Part shown: positions 39,489-50,027 of the stretch, piece by piece
Position numbering within the stretch: position 1 is the first letter of the stretch
Layout: every line of letters begins with the position of its first letter
DNA from: Streptomyces plumbidurans
GTDB lineage: Bacteria > Actinomycetota > Actinomycetes > Streptomycetales > Streptomycetaceae
Direction of reading: 5' to 3'
Length of the DNA stretch: 58,660 nt
NCBI RefSeq assembly: GCF_019857225.1
Contig: NZ_JAFJSY010000071.1
Coordinates: forward strand, 1 to 58,660
The notes under the pieces: generated by a model
What the model was told of the DNA's origin: nothing
Seen by the model: only the letters and a program-made list of their open reading frames with translations
Databases searched by the model: none
Made by a program: the position numbers and the translations under genes

Positions 39489-39865
39489 GGGCGGGACCCT
39501 CCGGCGCGGTGGGAGACGGGCCGCCTGGCAGGTTCGTCCGGCCGTTCGTGGTGCCGGCGGACGGTCCGGGTGCGAAAGCCCCGGGCCGGCGGATCGGCGT
39601 GGGTCCGCAGGTGCACGAGCCGCCGTCGTGCGATCACGGCCATGACCGCGAACTGCCCGAGGCCGAGGGCGAGTCCGAGCGTGAGACGGCCGCCGAGTGG
39701 TGTGTTCATGAGACCGGGGGCGAAACCCGACAGCAGGACGTACAGCAGGAACCCGCCGACGGCGAGTGACGTCATCCGCACTCCGGAGCGCCGGTGCGCA
39801 CGGCGCAGCAGCTGGAATTCAGCACTCTCGATTATTGCGCGTCGCGTTGTCTGCTCGACATTCAC
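39482..39865 (-). CDS. DUF485-family small membrane protein
   Basis: A 127-residue protein with two hydrophobic helices (SLAVGGFLLYVLLSGFAPGL and LTLGLALGLGQFAVMAVIA). It follows the DUF485 pattern of YjcH, the partner encoded before ActP-type symporters: an N-terminal SAEFQLLRRAHRR motif, then the helices, then a basic tail. GTG 39865 (VNVEQTTRR) has AGAAGG upstream. Its stop overlaps the symporter ATG region, indicating coupled translation. Probably an accessory subunit or stability factor for the symporter. Confidence 0.85.
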   Translation of the reverse strand: MNVEQTTRRAIIESAEFQLLRRAHRRSGVRMTSLAVGGFLLYVLLSGFAPGLMNTPLGGRLTLGLALGLGQFAVMAVIARRRLVHLRTHADPPARGFRTRTVRRHHERPDEPARRPVSHRAGGSRPW

Positions 39866-40129
39866 GTCGGCACACCTTCTCCGCATTCCTAGTGCCGCAC
39901 ACATGCCCCGATCAATAGCGAGGTCAACACCGTGCGGACTTTGTGGGGGGCTCGTGAATCCGGAAAGACGGATTTCCCGATTCCTTCGGTCCCGCCGTGG
40001 GGTGGGGCGGGTCCGGGAGACCGGAGTATTGCAGTGCCCCCATTGAACTATCAACCGCACGGATGAGTGAATTTCCGGCGTCCGACGCGGTGTTCAGGAA
40101 TAGTCCGTACCAGGTCGGCGACTTAAGTG

Positions 40130-40174
40130 AACGGTTAACCAACCGTTGACACCCCTGGGCGGTGAGCGCGCAAT
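40130..40174 (+). promoter_or_regulatory. Candidate promoter and operator of the cox operon
   Basis: TTGACA (40146-40151) is a consensus -35; 17 bases on, CGCAAT (40169-40174) is a weak -10. AACGGTT (40130-40136) and AACCGTT (40141-40147) form an inverted repeat that overlaps the -35. The ATG of coxM follows at 40198 after a G-rich Shine-Dalgarno. The rest of the 332-base gap (39866-40197) holds no gene I can support. Confidence 0.45.
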
Positions 40175-40197
40175 GGGCTCTGACAGGGGGGTGTGAC

Positions 40198-41076
40198 ATG
40201 CAGGTTCCCGCACCGTTCGAGTACCAGCGGGTGCACAGTGTCGGTGAGGCGATCGCGCTCCTTGACCGTCTCGGCGACACGGCACGGCTGGTGGCCGGCG
40301 GCCACAGCCTGATCCCGATGATGAAGCTCAGGCTGGCCAACTTCGAGTACCTGATCGACATCAACGAGCTGCACCACCAGCTCGGCTACATCCGCGTCGA
40401 GTCGGGCCTGATCCGCATCGGGGCCATGACCCGGCACCGTGAGCTGCTGGAGTCCGACGAACTGGCCGCGGCCTTCCCGATCTTCCGCGACGCGGAGCGC
40501 GTCATCGCCGACCCCGTGGTCCGCAACCGCGGCACCCTCGGCGGCTCGCTGTGCCAGGCCGACCCCTCCGAGGACCTCTCCGCGGTGTGCACGACGCTGG
40601 GCGCGTCCTGCGTCATCCAGGGACTCGACGGTGAACGGGTCGTCTCCATGGAGGACTTCCACCGGGGTCCCTACGAGACGGCGGTCGGCGACGCCGAGAT
40701 GCTGACCGAGGTGCGCTTCCCGGTCCGCCCGGGCGGGTCGAGCGCCTACGAGAAGGTCGAGCGGCGCGCCGGTGACTGGGCCGTCGTCTCGGCAGGCGCG
40801 GCCGTATGGCTCGACGGCGGGTCGATCGCCGACGCCCGGGTGGGGCTCGCCGCGGTCGGCCCGAACACCGCCGGTATCCCGGGCATCGCCGACATCATGC
40901 GCGGCCGTGCGCCGGGCGAGGAACTGTACGCGCGGGCCGGACAGATCGCGGCCGAGGCCTGCTCGCCGGTGACGGACCGGCGCGGCAGCGCGGAGTACAA
41001 GCGCCATCTGGCGCGGGAGTTGACCGTGCGGGTACTGCGCCGGGCGGTCGCCCGGGCCGGCCGACAGGAGGCGTGA
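40198..41076 (+). CDS. coxM: CO dehydrogenase medium (FAD) subunit
   Basis: A 292-residue FAD subunit of aerobic carbon monoxide dehydrogenase, passing electrons from the iron-sulfur clusters toward the respiratory chain. Both FAD loops are present: AGGHSLIPMMK (33-43) and TLGGSLCQADPSEDL (113-127). A CO_deh_flav_C-type C-terminal domain follows (YEKVERRAGDWAVV onward). First gene of the operon coxM-S-L-F-D-G-E; its stop overlaps a possible GTG of coxS. Confidence 0.93.
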   Translation: MQVPAPFEYQRVHSVGEAIALLDRLGDTARLVAGGHSLIPMMKLRLANFEYLIDINELHHQLGYIRVESGLIRIGAMTRHRELLESDELAAAFPIFRDAERVIADPVVRNRGTLGGSLCQADPSEDLSAVCTTLGASCVIQGLDGERVVSMEDFHRGPYETAVGDAEMLTEVRFPVRPGGSSAYEKVERRAGDWAVVSAGAAVWLDGGSIADARVGLAAVGPNTAGIPGIADIMRGRAPGEELYARAGQIAAEACSPVTDRRGSAEYKRHLARELTVRVLRRAVARAGRQEA

Positions 41077-41078
41077 GG

Positions 41079-41572
41079 GTGCAGGTCACGATGAACGTCA
41101 ACGGCGAAGAGGTCAGCCGGGAGATCGAGGGCAGGCTGCTCCTGGTCCACTTCCTGCGCGACCACCTGCGGTTGACCGGAACCCACTGGGGCTGCGACAC
41201 CAGCAACTGCGGTACGTGCGTGGTCTGGCTGGACGGCGAGCCCGTCAAGTCCTGCACCGTGCTGGCCGCGATGGCGGGCGGCCACGAGGTGCGCACCGTG
41301 GAGGGCATGGAACAGGACGGCGAACTCGACGCCGTGCAGAAGGGGTTCGTCGAGTGCCACGGTCTGCAGTGCGGCTTCTGCACGCCGGGGATGATGATGA
41401 CCGCGCGTGCCCTGCTGGACCGCAACCCCGACCCCTCCGAGCAGGAGATCCGCGAGGCGATCTCCGGGCAGATCTGCCGCTGCACCGGCTACGCCACCAT
41501 CGTCCGCTCCATCCGGTGGGCGGCGGCCGAGGAGGCCGGCACCCGTACGACGGCCACGGAGGCGAGCACCTC

Positions 41573-41576
<4 letters not shown>
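41079..41576 (+). CDS. coxS: CO dehydrogenase small [2Fe-2S] subunit
   Basis: A 165-residue iron-sulfur subunit with two [2Fe-2S] clusters. The N-terminal plant-ferredoxin-type cluster uses C39, C44, C47 and C59 (CDTSNCGTC...C). The C-terminal helical cluster uses C98, C101, C133 and C135 (CGFC...CRC). It relays electrons from the molybdenum site to FAD. AGGAGG at 41066-41071 is best spaced for GTG 41079; GTG 41073 overlaps the coxM stop and is an alternative. Confidence 0.93.
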
Positions 41577-43972
<2,396 letters not shown>

Positions 43973-43983
43973 AGGTGGACGCG

Positions 43984-44862
43984 ATGACCGGCACAGTGAG
44001 CGCCCGAGCGCTCGAACTCGCCCGACGGCGGGTGCCGTTCGTGCACGCGCGCGTGGTCCGCGCCCAGGCGCCGGCCTCCGCGCATCCGGGCGACGAGGCC
44101 ATCGTCCACGGCGACGGCACGATCGACGGCTTCGTGGGCGGCCAGTGCGCGGAGGGTTCGGTGCGTACGGCCGCGCTGGGCGCCCTGCACGGCGGCGGAC
44201 CGCTGCTGCTGCGGGTGCTGCCCGCGGGCGAGGACGCGTTCCCGGACGCACCGGGTGCGCAGGTCGTGGTCAATCCCTGTCTGTCGGGGGGCGCGTTGGA
44301 GATCTTCCTGGAACCCGTCCTGCCGCCGCCGCTCGTCGAGGTCTCGGGGAACACGCCGATCGCCGAGGCGTTCGTCGCACTGGCCCGGGTGCTGGGCTAC
44401 GCCACCGCCCGGTCGCTGCCGGGCGGGCGGCCCGCCGAGCACACGGCGGCCGTCGTCGTGGCGGGGCAGGGTCACGGGGACGCCGAGTCCTTGCGCGCCG
44501 CCCTCGACGCGGACATCCCGTACATCGCGCTCGTCGCCAGCCGCAGGCGCGGCTCCGCCCTGCTCGACGAACTCGGCCTGGACGAAACGGAGAAGGCCCG
44601 CATCCACTCCCCCGCAGGGCTCGACATCGGCGCCCGCACCGCCCCCGAGATCGCCCTGTCCATTCTGGCGGAGGTCGTGGAGGCCGTACGGGCAAGGCCG
44701 CACGTGCCCCCGCCCGCGCCGCCGGCCGAGGCCGTGGACCCCGTGTGCGGGATGACCGTGACCGTGACCCCCGGCACCCCTCATCTCACTACCGAGGACG
44801 GCGAGTTGTGGTTCTGCGGCACGGGCTGCCGGGACCGGCATGCCGCCGGGCTGGTGGGCTAG
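43984..44862 (+). CDS. coxF: XdhC/CoxF-family maturation factor with C-terminal YHS domain
   Basis: A 292-residue protein joining three parts. Residues ~1-100 are an XdhC/CoxI-type domain (FVHARVVRAQAPASAHPGDE, GFVGGQCAEGSVRTA). Residues ~105-230 are a Rossmann-like XdhC C-terminal domain (AFVALARVLGYATARSLPGG, YIALVASRRRGSALLDELGL). Residues ~247-290 are a YHS-type metal-binding domain (VDPVCGMTVTV with FCGTGCRDR). XdhC proteins insert or sulfurate the molybdenum cofactor. The Cys-containing YHS tail could handle copper for the Mo-Cu centre, which is inference. It starts 11 bases after coxL. Confidence 0.85.
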   Translation: MTGTVSARALELARRRVPFVHARVVRAQAPASAHPGDEAIVHGDGTIDGFVGGQCAEGSVRTAALGALHGGGPLLLRVLPAGEDAFPDAPGAQVVVNPCLSGGALEIFLEPVLPPPLVEVSGNTPIAEAFVALARVLGYATARSLPGGRPAEHTAAVVVAGQGHGDAESLRAALDADIPYIALVASRRRGSALLDELGLDETEKARIHSPAGLDIGARTAPEIALSILAEVVEAVRARPHVPPPAPPAEAVDPVCGMTVTVTPGTPHLTTEDGELWFCGTGCRDRHAAGLVG

Positions 44863-44865
44863 AGC

Positions 44866-45759
44866 GTGAGCGAGCTCTTCGGCGACGCGGAGGAGGTACG
44901 GCAACGGCTGGACACCGTCGGCCACTTGGTCGACGACGGGACCGCGACCGCCCTGTATCTGGCCACCGTGCTCGACCGTCCGCTGCTGGTGGAGGGCGAA
45001 CCCGGCGTCGGCAAGACCAGCCTCGCCAAGGCACTCGCCCAGGCGCTGGACACCCCGCTGATCCGGCTGCAGTGCTACGAGGGACTCACACCGGGCGAGG
45101 CGCTGTACGAGTGGAACCACCAGCGCCAGCTGCTCGCCATCCGGCTCACCGAGGCGCGCGGCGGGCGGCTCGCCGACGCCGATGTGTTCACCGAGGAGTT
45201 CCTGCACGACCGGCCGCTGCTGCGCGCGGTGCGGCACGCGGGCCCGCTGCCGCCCGTGCTGCTGATCGACGAGATCGACCGGGCCGACGACGAGTTCGAA
45301 GCGCTGCTCTTCGAGTTCCTCGGCGAATGGTCGATCACCGTACCGGAGTTGGGCACGTTCGCCGCCGTACGCCCGCCCGTCGTCCTGCTCACCTCCAACC
45401 GCAGCCGCGAGCTGCACGACGCGCTGCGCCGCCGCTGCCTCTACCACTGGATCGACTTCCCCTCCCCCGAGCGCGCCGCGCAGATCCTGCGCCGCTCGGT
45501 CCCGGCCGCGAACGAGCCGCTGATCGCCTCGGCGACGCAGTTCATCGGCGGCGTACGCCGGCTGGACCTGGACAAGGCGCCCGGAATGGCGGAGGCGATC
45601 GACTGGGTGTCGGCGCTGGCCGCGCTGCGCGTCGCGCGGCTGACGCGCCCCGACGTCCTCAGCACCCTCAGCGCGGTCGCCAAGAGCCCCGACGACCGCA
45701 CGGCCATCACCGAGGCACTTGATGAGCTCGGTTGTCCCGAACAGGCGAGGAGACCATGA
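44866..45759 (+). CDS. coxD: MoxR-type AAA+ ATPase CoxD
   Basis: A 297-residue MoxR-family ATPase. Walker A is GEPGVGKTS (44-52), Walker B is VLLIDEIDRADDEFE, sensor 1 is VVLLTSNRSRELHDALRRR. CoxD-type ATPases act as chaperones in assembly of the copper-sulfur-molybdenum cluster, usually with the VWA protein CoxE encoded nearby, as here. GTG 44866 lies three bases after the coxF stop. Its own stop overlaps the coxG ATG (ATGA). Confidence 0.92.
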   Translation: MSELFGDAEEVRQRLDTVGHLVDDGTATALYLATVLDRPLLVEGEPGVGKTSLAKALAQALDTPLIRLQCYEGLTPGEALYEWNHQRQLLAIRLTEARGGRLADADVFTEEFLHDRPLLRAVRHAGPLPPVLLIDEIDRADDEFEALLFEFLGEWSITVPELGTFAAVRPPVVLLTSNRSRELHDALRRRCLYHWIDFPSPERAAQILRRSVPAANEPLIASATQFIGGVRRLDLDKAPGMAEAIDWVSALAALRVARLTRPDVLSTLSAVAKSPDDRTAITEALDELGCPEQARRP

Positions 45760-46475
45760 AGATCGACCAGGAGTTCGGCGTCGAGGTACCCGTCGACCGC
45801 GTGTGGCGGGCCCTCACGGATCTGGAGGGCCTCGCCCCGTGCCTGCCCGGCGCCCAGCTCACCGGGGTGGAGGGCGACACGTACAAGGGACGGGTGAAGG
45901 TCAAAGTGGGCCCTGTCGTCAGCCAGTTCGCGGGTACGGCGCGTTTCGTGAAGCTGGACGAGGACGCCCGGATCGCCGTCATCAGCGCGGCCGGGAAGGA
46001 CACGCGCGGCGCCGGGAACGCCTCCGCGACGATCCACGCCCGACTGCGCCCCGAGGGCGCGGGCACGGTGGTGACGGTCAGCACGGACCTCAACATCAGC
46101 GGCAGGCTGGCCCAGTTCGGCAGCGGCATGATCAACGAGATCTCGCAGAAGCTGTTCGCGCAGTTCGTCGAGAACGTGGAGACGCGGCTGCTGGCTCCGC
46201 AACCGGCCGCCGTGCCCGAGCCGGAGGGCGCGACACGGGCCGTCGCCGAGGCGGGGGGCGCGCCGCAGGCCGTCGCCGAACCGCTCCCGTCCGCCGCTCC
46301 GTCCGTAGCTCCGCCCCCGCAGCGGGAAAAGGCGTCACAGCGGGAGGAGGCGCCGGCGGACGAACCACTCGACCTGATGCGGCTGGCCGGGAGGTCGGTG
46401 TACCGAAGGCTGGTCCCCGCTCTGGTCGTGGTCGTCGTGGTGGTCGCCGCCGTGGTCCTGCTGCTGACCCTGTGA
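45756..46475 (+). CDS. coxG: CoxG: SRPBCC protein with C-terminal membrane anchor
   Basis: A 239-residue protein. Residues 1-150 form a CoxG/SRPBCC ligand-binding fold (MKIDQEFGVEVPVDRVWRALTDLEGLAPCLPGAQL). A Pro/Ala/Glu-rich linker (~151-200) leads to a single transmembrane helix at the extreme C-terminus (LVVVVVVVAAVVLLL). CoxG links CO dehydrogenase to the membrane, and in mycobacteria it has been proposed to hand quinone to the enzyme. The tail anchor with a long linker suits that role. Coupled to coxD and coxE by four-base overlaps. Confidence 0.9.
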   Translation: MKIDQEFGVEVPVDRVWRALTDLEGLAPCLPGAQLTGVEGDTYKGRVKVKVGPVVSQFAGTARFVKLDEDARIAVISAAGKDTRGAGNASATIHARLRPEGAGTVVTVSTDLNISGRLAQFGSGMINEISQKLFAQFVENVETRLLAPQPAAVPEPEGATRAVAEAGGAPQAVAEPLPSAAPSVAPPPQREKASQREEAPADEPLDLMRLAGRSVYRRLVPALVVVVVVVAAVVLLLTL

Positions 46476-47692
46476 CCCGGTCCGGGCCGCTCCTTCCGGC
46501 CGTCGACCGGGCCGCGTTCGCCGTCGCGTTCGCCACCCGGCTCAGGGAGCGGGGGGTGGCGGTGGGACTGACCGCCACCCAGGACTTCGTGCGTGCGCTG
46601 GTCGCCGTGGCGCCCGTGTCCCGGACGGCGCTGTACTGGTCGGCACGGGTCACCCTCGTCCGCCGCAGGCCGGACCTGGCGCGGTTCGACGAGGTCTTCG
46701 ACGCGGTCTTCGGTCAGGCGCTGCTGTCCGTCGACCCCAACGCCCGCCGCAGCAGCGGGCGTTCGGCCGGGCGCGGGGGCGACGCCCGTCCGCCGTCGCC
46801 CACCGGGTCGTACGACGTTCCGGGAGGCTCGGCGGACCGGCGCGGTCTGCCGTGGGTGACCCTGCCGCCCGTGTCGCACGCCGAACACCGCGACGACGTC
46901 ACGCTGTCCGTGCCGCAGCGTCTGCCCAGCGATCTCGCCGGGGCCCTGGACATGCCGTTCGAGCAACTCGACGCCGTACAGGCGCAGTTGCTCGGCCGGT
47001 GGCTGGAGCGGGCGCTGCGGGAGTGGCCCATGCGGCGCTCGCGCCGGTACGCGGTGCGGCCGGGCGGCCCCCGAGTGGCGATCCGCGAGACGGCGGCCCG
47101 GGCCCGGCGCACCGGCTGGGACCCGGTCCATCTGGTGCGCACCGGACCCGTGCACCGGCCCCGCCGGGTGGTGGTGCTGTGCGACGTGAGCCGGTCCATG
47201 CAGGCGCAGGCGATGGCCTGTCTGCATCTGATGCGGGCGCTGGCGCTGACCACGCACGCCGAGGTCTTCGCCTTCGCGACCTCGCTGACCCGGCTGACCA
47301 CGACCCTCGGCCGCCGCTCGACCGAGTCGGCGCTCGCGGAGGCGACGGAACGGGTCGCGGACCGGTTCGGCGGGACGCGCATCGCGCACTGCCTGTCCAC
47401 GCTGCTCGCCTCGCACCACGGCGGCACGGTGCGCGGCGCGGTCGTCCTGATCGCCTCGGACGGCTGGGACGGCGATCCGCCGGAGCGGCTGGCCGCGGTC
47501 ATGGCCCGGCTGCGGCGCCGCGCACACCTGGTGATCTGGCTCAACCCGCGCGCCGCGACCCCGGGCTTCGTCCCGCGTACGACGACGATGACCGCCGCCC
47601 TTCCGTACGTGGACCTGCTGTTGCCCGCGGACAGCTTCGCGGATCTGCTGCGGGTTCCGGGCGAGGTGGCCCGTTACGCCCGCCGCGGCTGA
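46472..47692 (+). CDS. coxE: CoxE-type VWA-domain protein
   Basis: A 406-residue protein. The N-terminal helical part is typical of CoxE (GVAVGLTATQDFVRALVAV). The C-terminal VWA domain has the MIDAS motif CDVSRSM (D238, S240, S242) and LIASDGWDGDPPE. VWA/MoxR pairs act together as metal-insertion chaperones, so this is the expected partner of CoxD. The GTG overlaps the coxG stop (GTGA). Last gene of the operon; a strong hairpin follows one base after the stop. Confidence 0.9.
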   Translation: MTRSGPLLPAVDRAAFAVAFATRLRERGVAVGLTATQDFVRALVAVAPVSRTALYWSARVTLVRRRPDLARFDEVFDAVFGQALLSVDPNARRSSGRSAGRGGDARPPSPTGSYDVPGGSADRRGLPWVTLPPVSHAEHRDDVTLSVPQRLPSDLAGALDMPFEQLDAVQAQLLGRWLERALREWPMRRSRRYAVRPGGPRVAIRETAARARRTGWDPVHLVRTGPVHRPRRVVVLCDVSRSMQAQAMACLHLMRALALTTHAEVFAFATSLTRLTTTLGRRSTESALAEATERVADRFGGTRIAHCLSTLLASHHGGTVRGAVVLIASDGWDGDPPERLAAVMARLRRRAHLVIWLNPRAATPGFVPRTTTMTAALPYVDLLLPADSFADLLRVPGEVARYARRG

Positions 47693-47724
47693 ACGGCCCG
47701 GGGCGAAGAGGCCGCCCGGGCCGT
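47693..47724. terminator. Terminator at the end of the cox operon
   Basis: ACGGCCCGGG (47693-47702) pairs with CCCGGGCCGT (47715-47724) across a 12-base loop, immediately after the coxE stop. It also faces the convergent AhpD-like gene, so it may work both ways. Confidence 0.7.
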
Positions 47725-47746
47725 CCGACGCGGCCGGTGCCCGGTG

Positions 47747-48220
47747 TCAGCCGAACATGCCCGGCTGGTAGTCGCCGGCCGGCTGCTGGGTGATGACGTT
47801 GAAGCGGTTGTACATGTTGATCAGCGCGATGACGGCCACGAGCGCGGCGAGCTGCTCCTCGTCGAAGTGCTTGGCCGCGTTCGCCCAGGCCTCGTCCGTC
47901 ACGCCACCGGCCGCGTCCGCGATACGGGTGCCCTGCTCGGCCAGCTCCAGCGCGGCGCGCTCGGCCTCGGTGAACACCTTGGCCTCGCGCCAGGCCGCCA
48001 CCATGAGCAGGCGCTGCGGGTCCTCGCCCGCGGCCAGGGCGTCCTTGGTGTGCATGTCGGTGCAGAACCCGCAGCCGTTGATCTGGCTGGCGCGCAGCTT
48101 CACCAGCTCGGCCGTGGCGGCCGGCAGCGTCGAGTCCGACACCACCTTGCCCGCCGTGTTGATGTGCTTGAACAGCTTCCCGGCGATCGGGTTCTCGAAG
48201 AGGCTCATGCGAGCTTCCAT
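47747..48220 (-). CDS. AhpD/carboxymuconolactone-decarboxylase-family protein
   Basis: A 157-residue alkylhydroperoxidase-D-like helical protein. The redox motif NGCGFCTDMHTKDA holds C50, C53 and H57 (CxxCxxxH), so it is a peroxidase-type member, not a decarboxylase. ATG 48220 (MEARMSLFEN) has GGAG six bases upstream; the 48256 frame is unlikely. It lies between the convergent cox operon and a codirectional LysR gene 131 bases upstream of its start. A link to oxidative protection of CO metabolism is possible but unproven. Confidence 0.85.
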   Translation of the reverse strand: MEARMSLFENPIAGKLFKHINTAGKVVSDSTLPAATAELVKLRASQINGCGFCTDMHTKDALAAGEDPQRLLMVAAWREAKVFTEAERAALELAEQGTRIADAAGGVTDEAWANAAKHFDEEQLAALVAVIALINMYNRFNVITQQPAGDYQPGMFG

Positions 48221-48351
48221 GGTGCGCTCCTTTGTGCCGTGGTTCGGTGGGTACACCTCCTTGACGGACCGTCCCGGCGAACTGTGACGGGCGCGGATGT
48301 GACCTGCGTCTCCGCCGGGCCGGCGAAGGGATGCCGGTCAGCTCCTGCAGC

Positions 48352-49308
48352 TCAGCTCCACAGCGTGACGTGGATGGCGGGCCGGAACCGTCCCGCGGTC
48401 ACGCCCGCGCCCCGCAGCATGGCCTGGGTGGCCCGGGGTGTGGTGACGAATCGGCGCAGTTCGGCCGCGACCTGGGGTGCCTCCCGGTCGTGCAGCGAGA
48501 GCAGGTTCCAGGAACCGCGGACCGGCAGATGGGGGCCGTCGAGCCGGCGCAGATGCCCGTCGGACAGGTCCTTCGCCACGGCGAAGGCCACCGCGAGGGC
48601 GATCCCCTTGCCGCGCTTGGCCTCGTCCAGGGCGGCGGCATGGCTCTGGAAGATGCGCTGGTTGTGCTCGGGCACGCTCAGCCGGCGCAGCACCGAGGGA
48701 ACGAGCCCGGTGCGGCCTACGGCGGAGGGGCCGAGCAGCCAGGTCTGCCCGCGCAGCTCCGTGACCCCGGCACCGCCCGCGGCGAGCGGATGGTCGGGCC
48801 CTACGACCGCGATCACCTGGTAGTTGAGGAAGTGGGTGCAGCTCATCGTGTCGTCGAGGGTGGCGGGCCGCGGCCCGACCGCCACGTCCACCGTGCGGTT
48901 GACGAGCAGCACGGCGAACCGCTCCGGGTCGTGCACGCTCAGCTCGACGTCCAGGTCGGCGGCGCGCTGCGCGAACAGCTCGATGAGGCCGGGCGCGGCG
49001 TACTCGGCGAAGAGGCTGGAGGCGGCCACCCGCAGCAGCCGGCGGCCCGAGCCCGCCCGCCGTACCTCGAGGATGGTGCGGTCCTGCAGGCCCAGCATCT
49101 CCGTCGCGCGGCTGGCGAGCCGGAGCCCTCCGGGCGTGAACGCCAGGCCGTGTGCGGTGCGAGTGAAGAGCTGGTCGCCGAGTTCCTTGCGCAGATGCGC
49201 GATGTGCATCGATACGGCGGCCTCGGTCACGGCGAGGTCGGCGGCGGCTGCCTTCACCGACCCGAGGCGCACGGTCGCCGAATAGGCCCGCAGTTGTGAC
49301 GGGGTCAA
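48352..49308 (-). CDS. LysR-family regulator, CutR-like candidate
   Basis: A 318-residue LysR-type regulator. The winged helix is LRAYSATVRLGSVKAAAADLAVTEAAVSMHIAHLRKELGDQLF, followed by the type-2 periplasmic-binding-like effector domain. TTG 49308 is chosen: GGGGAGG lies seven bases upstream and the resulting N-terminus (LTPSQLRAYS) is the normal LysR length. GTG starts at 49338 and 49356 would add a tail. Mycobacterial CO dehydrogenase is activated by the LysR protein CutR, and this gene lies 0.7 kb from the cox operon, so it is a good candidate regulator. Confidence 0.87.
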   Translation of the reverse strand: MTPSQLRAYSATVRLGSVKAAAADLAVTEAAVSMHIAHLRKELGDQLFTRTAHGLAFTPGGLRLASRATEMLGLQDRTILEVRRAGSGRRLLRVAASSLFAEYAAPGLIELFAQRAADLDVELSVHDPERFAVLLVNRTVDVAVGPRPATLDDTMSCTHFLNYQVIAVVGPDHPLAAGGAGVTELRGQTWLLGPSAVGRTGLVPSVLRRLSVPEHNQRIFQSHAAALDEAKRGKGIALAVAFAVAKDLSDGHLRRLDGPHLPVRGSWNLLSLHDREAPQVAAELRRFVTTPRATQAMLRGAGVTAGRFRPAIHVTLWS

Positions 49309-49443
49309 CGCGTACCTCCCCGTTCGCCACGGGTGCACATCACCTGTGACCTGCACCTCAAATTAGCGCACCAGTTCCCCGAAGGCCACTGTCGTGCGGG
49401 GCTCGCGAGCCTCAAGTGGCGGCTGGGGCAGGCGTGTTCGAGC

Positions 49444-49905
49444 TCAGTCCAGCAGTCCGGCAGCGAGCGTCGCGCCGAGCTCCCAGCACGCCTCGAGATC
49501 GGACCTGGACGGCTCGCCCGTCACCGTGACCGGCTTCGCGGCGGCGCGCCAGCCGAGGCCGGTCGTGATCGTTTCGATCCCCCGCACCGCGCCCGTCACA
49601 TCGCTGCCGCCGTGGACGTAGTACCCGAAGGGCCTGCCCTGGGTGGCGTCCAGGCACGGGTAGTAGATCTGGTCGAAGAAATGCTTCAGGGCCCCGGACA
49701 TGTAGCCGATGTTGGCCGGGGTGCCCAGCAGACAGGCGTCGGCGGCGAGCACGTCGGACGCCGTGGCGGCGAGGGCCGGTCGCCGTACGACCTCGACGTT
49801 CTCGATCTCGGGTGCGGTCGCGCCGGAGACGACGGCTTCCAGCATGGCCTGGCAGTTCGGCGAGGGGGTGTGATGCACGATCAGCAAGGTGGGCACACTC
49901 GGCAC
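49444..49905 (-). CDS. Flavodoxin-like FMN-binding (NAD(P)H reductase-type) protein
   Basis: A 153-residue flavodoxin-fold protein. It has the phosphate-binding loop LLIVHHTPSPNCQAM, then ACLLGTPANIGYMSGALKHFFDQ, typical of WrbA/NADPH-dependent FMN reductase relatives, and FGYYVHGGSDVTGA as the 90s loop. Starts with GTG (49905, or 49896) and lacks a strong Shine-Dalgarno. It is divergent from an aldo/keto reductase with an inverted repeat between them. A role in quinone or electrophile reduction is plausible. Confidence 0.8.
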   Translation of the reverse strand: MPSVPTLLIVHHTPSPNCQAMLEAVVSGATAPEIENVEVVRRPALAATASDVLAADACLLGTPANIGYMSGALKHFFDQIYYPCLDATQGRPFGYYVHGGSDVTGAVRGIETITTGLGWRAAAKPVTVTGEPSRSDLEACWELGATLAAGLLD

Positions 49906-49950
49906 CTTAAACGAGACACCAGCACGGGACTCGTATCCGATTCAGCAGCT

Positions 49951-49973
49951 ATTCAGAAGCGACACCTCTGAAT
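49951..49973. promoter_or_regulatory. Inverted repeat between flavodoxin-like and AKR genes
   Basis: ATTCAGA (49951-49957) and TCTGAAT (49967-49973) are perfect 7-base arms with 9 bases between, in the 122-base divergent gap. No regulator gene is adjacent, so a distant regulator would have to bind. Confidence 0.5.
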
Positions 49974-50027
49974 CCGATGAAGAGTAGTTGTTGGACTTAA
50001 GAATCGTGCGCGAGCACAGTGAAACGC

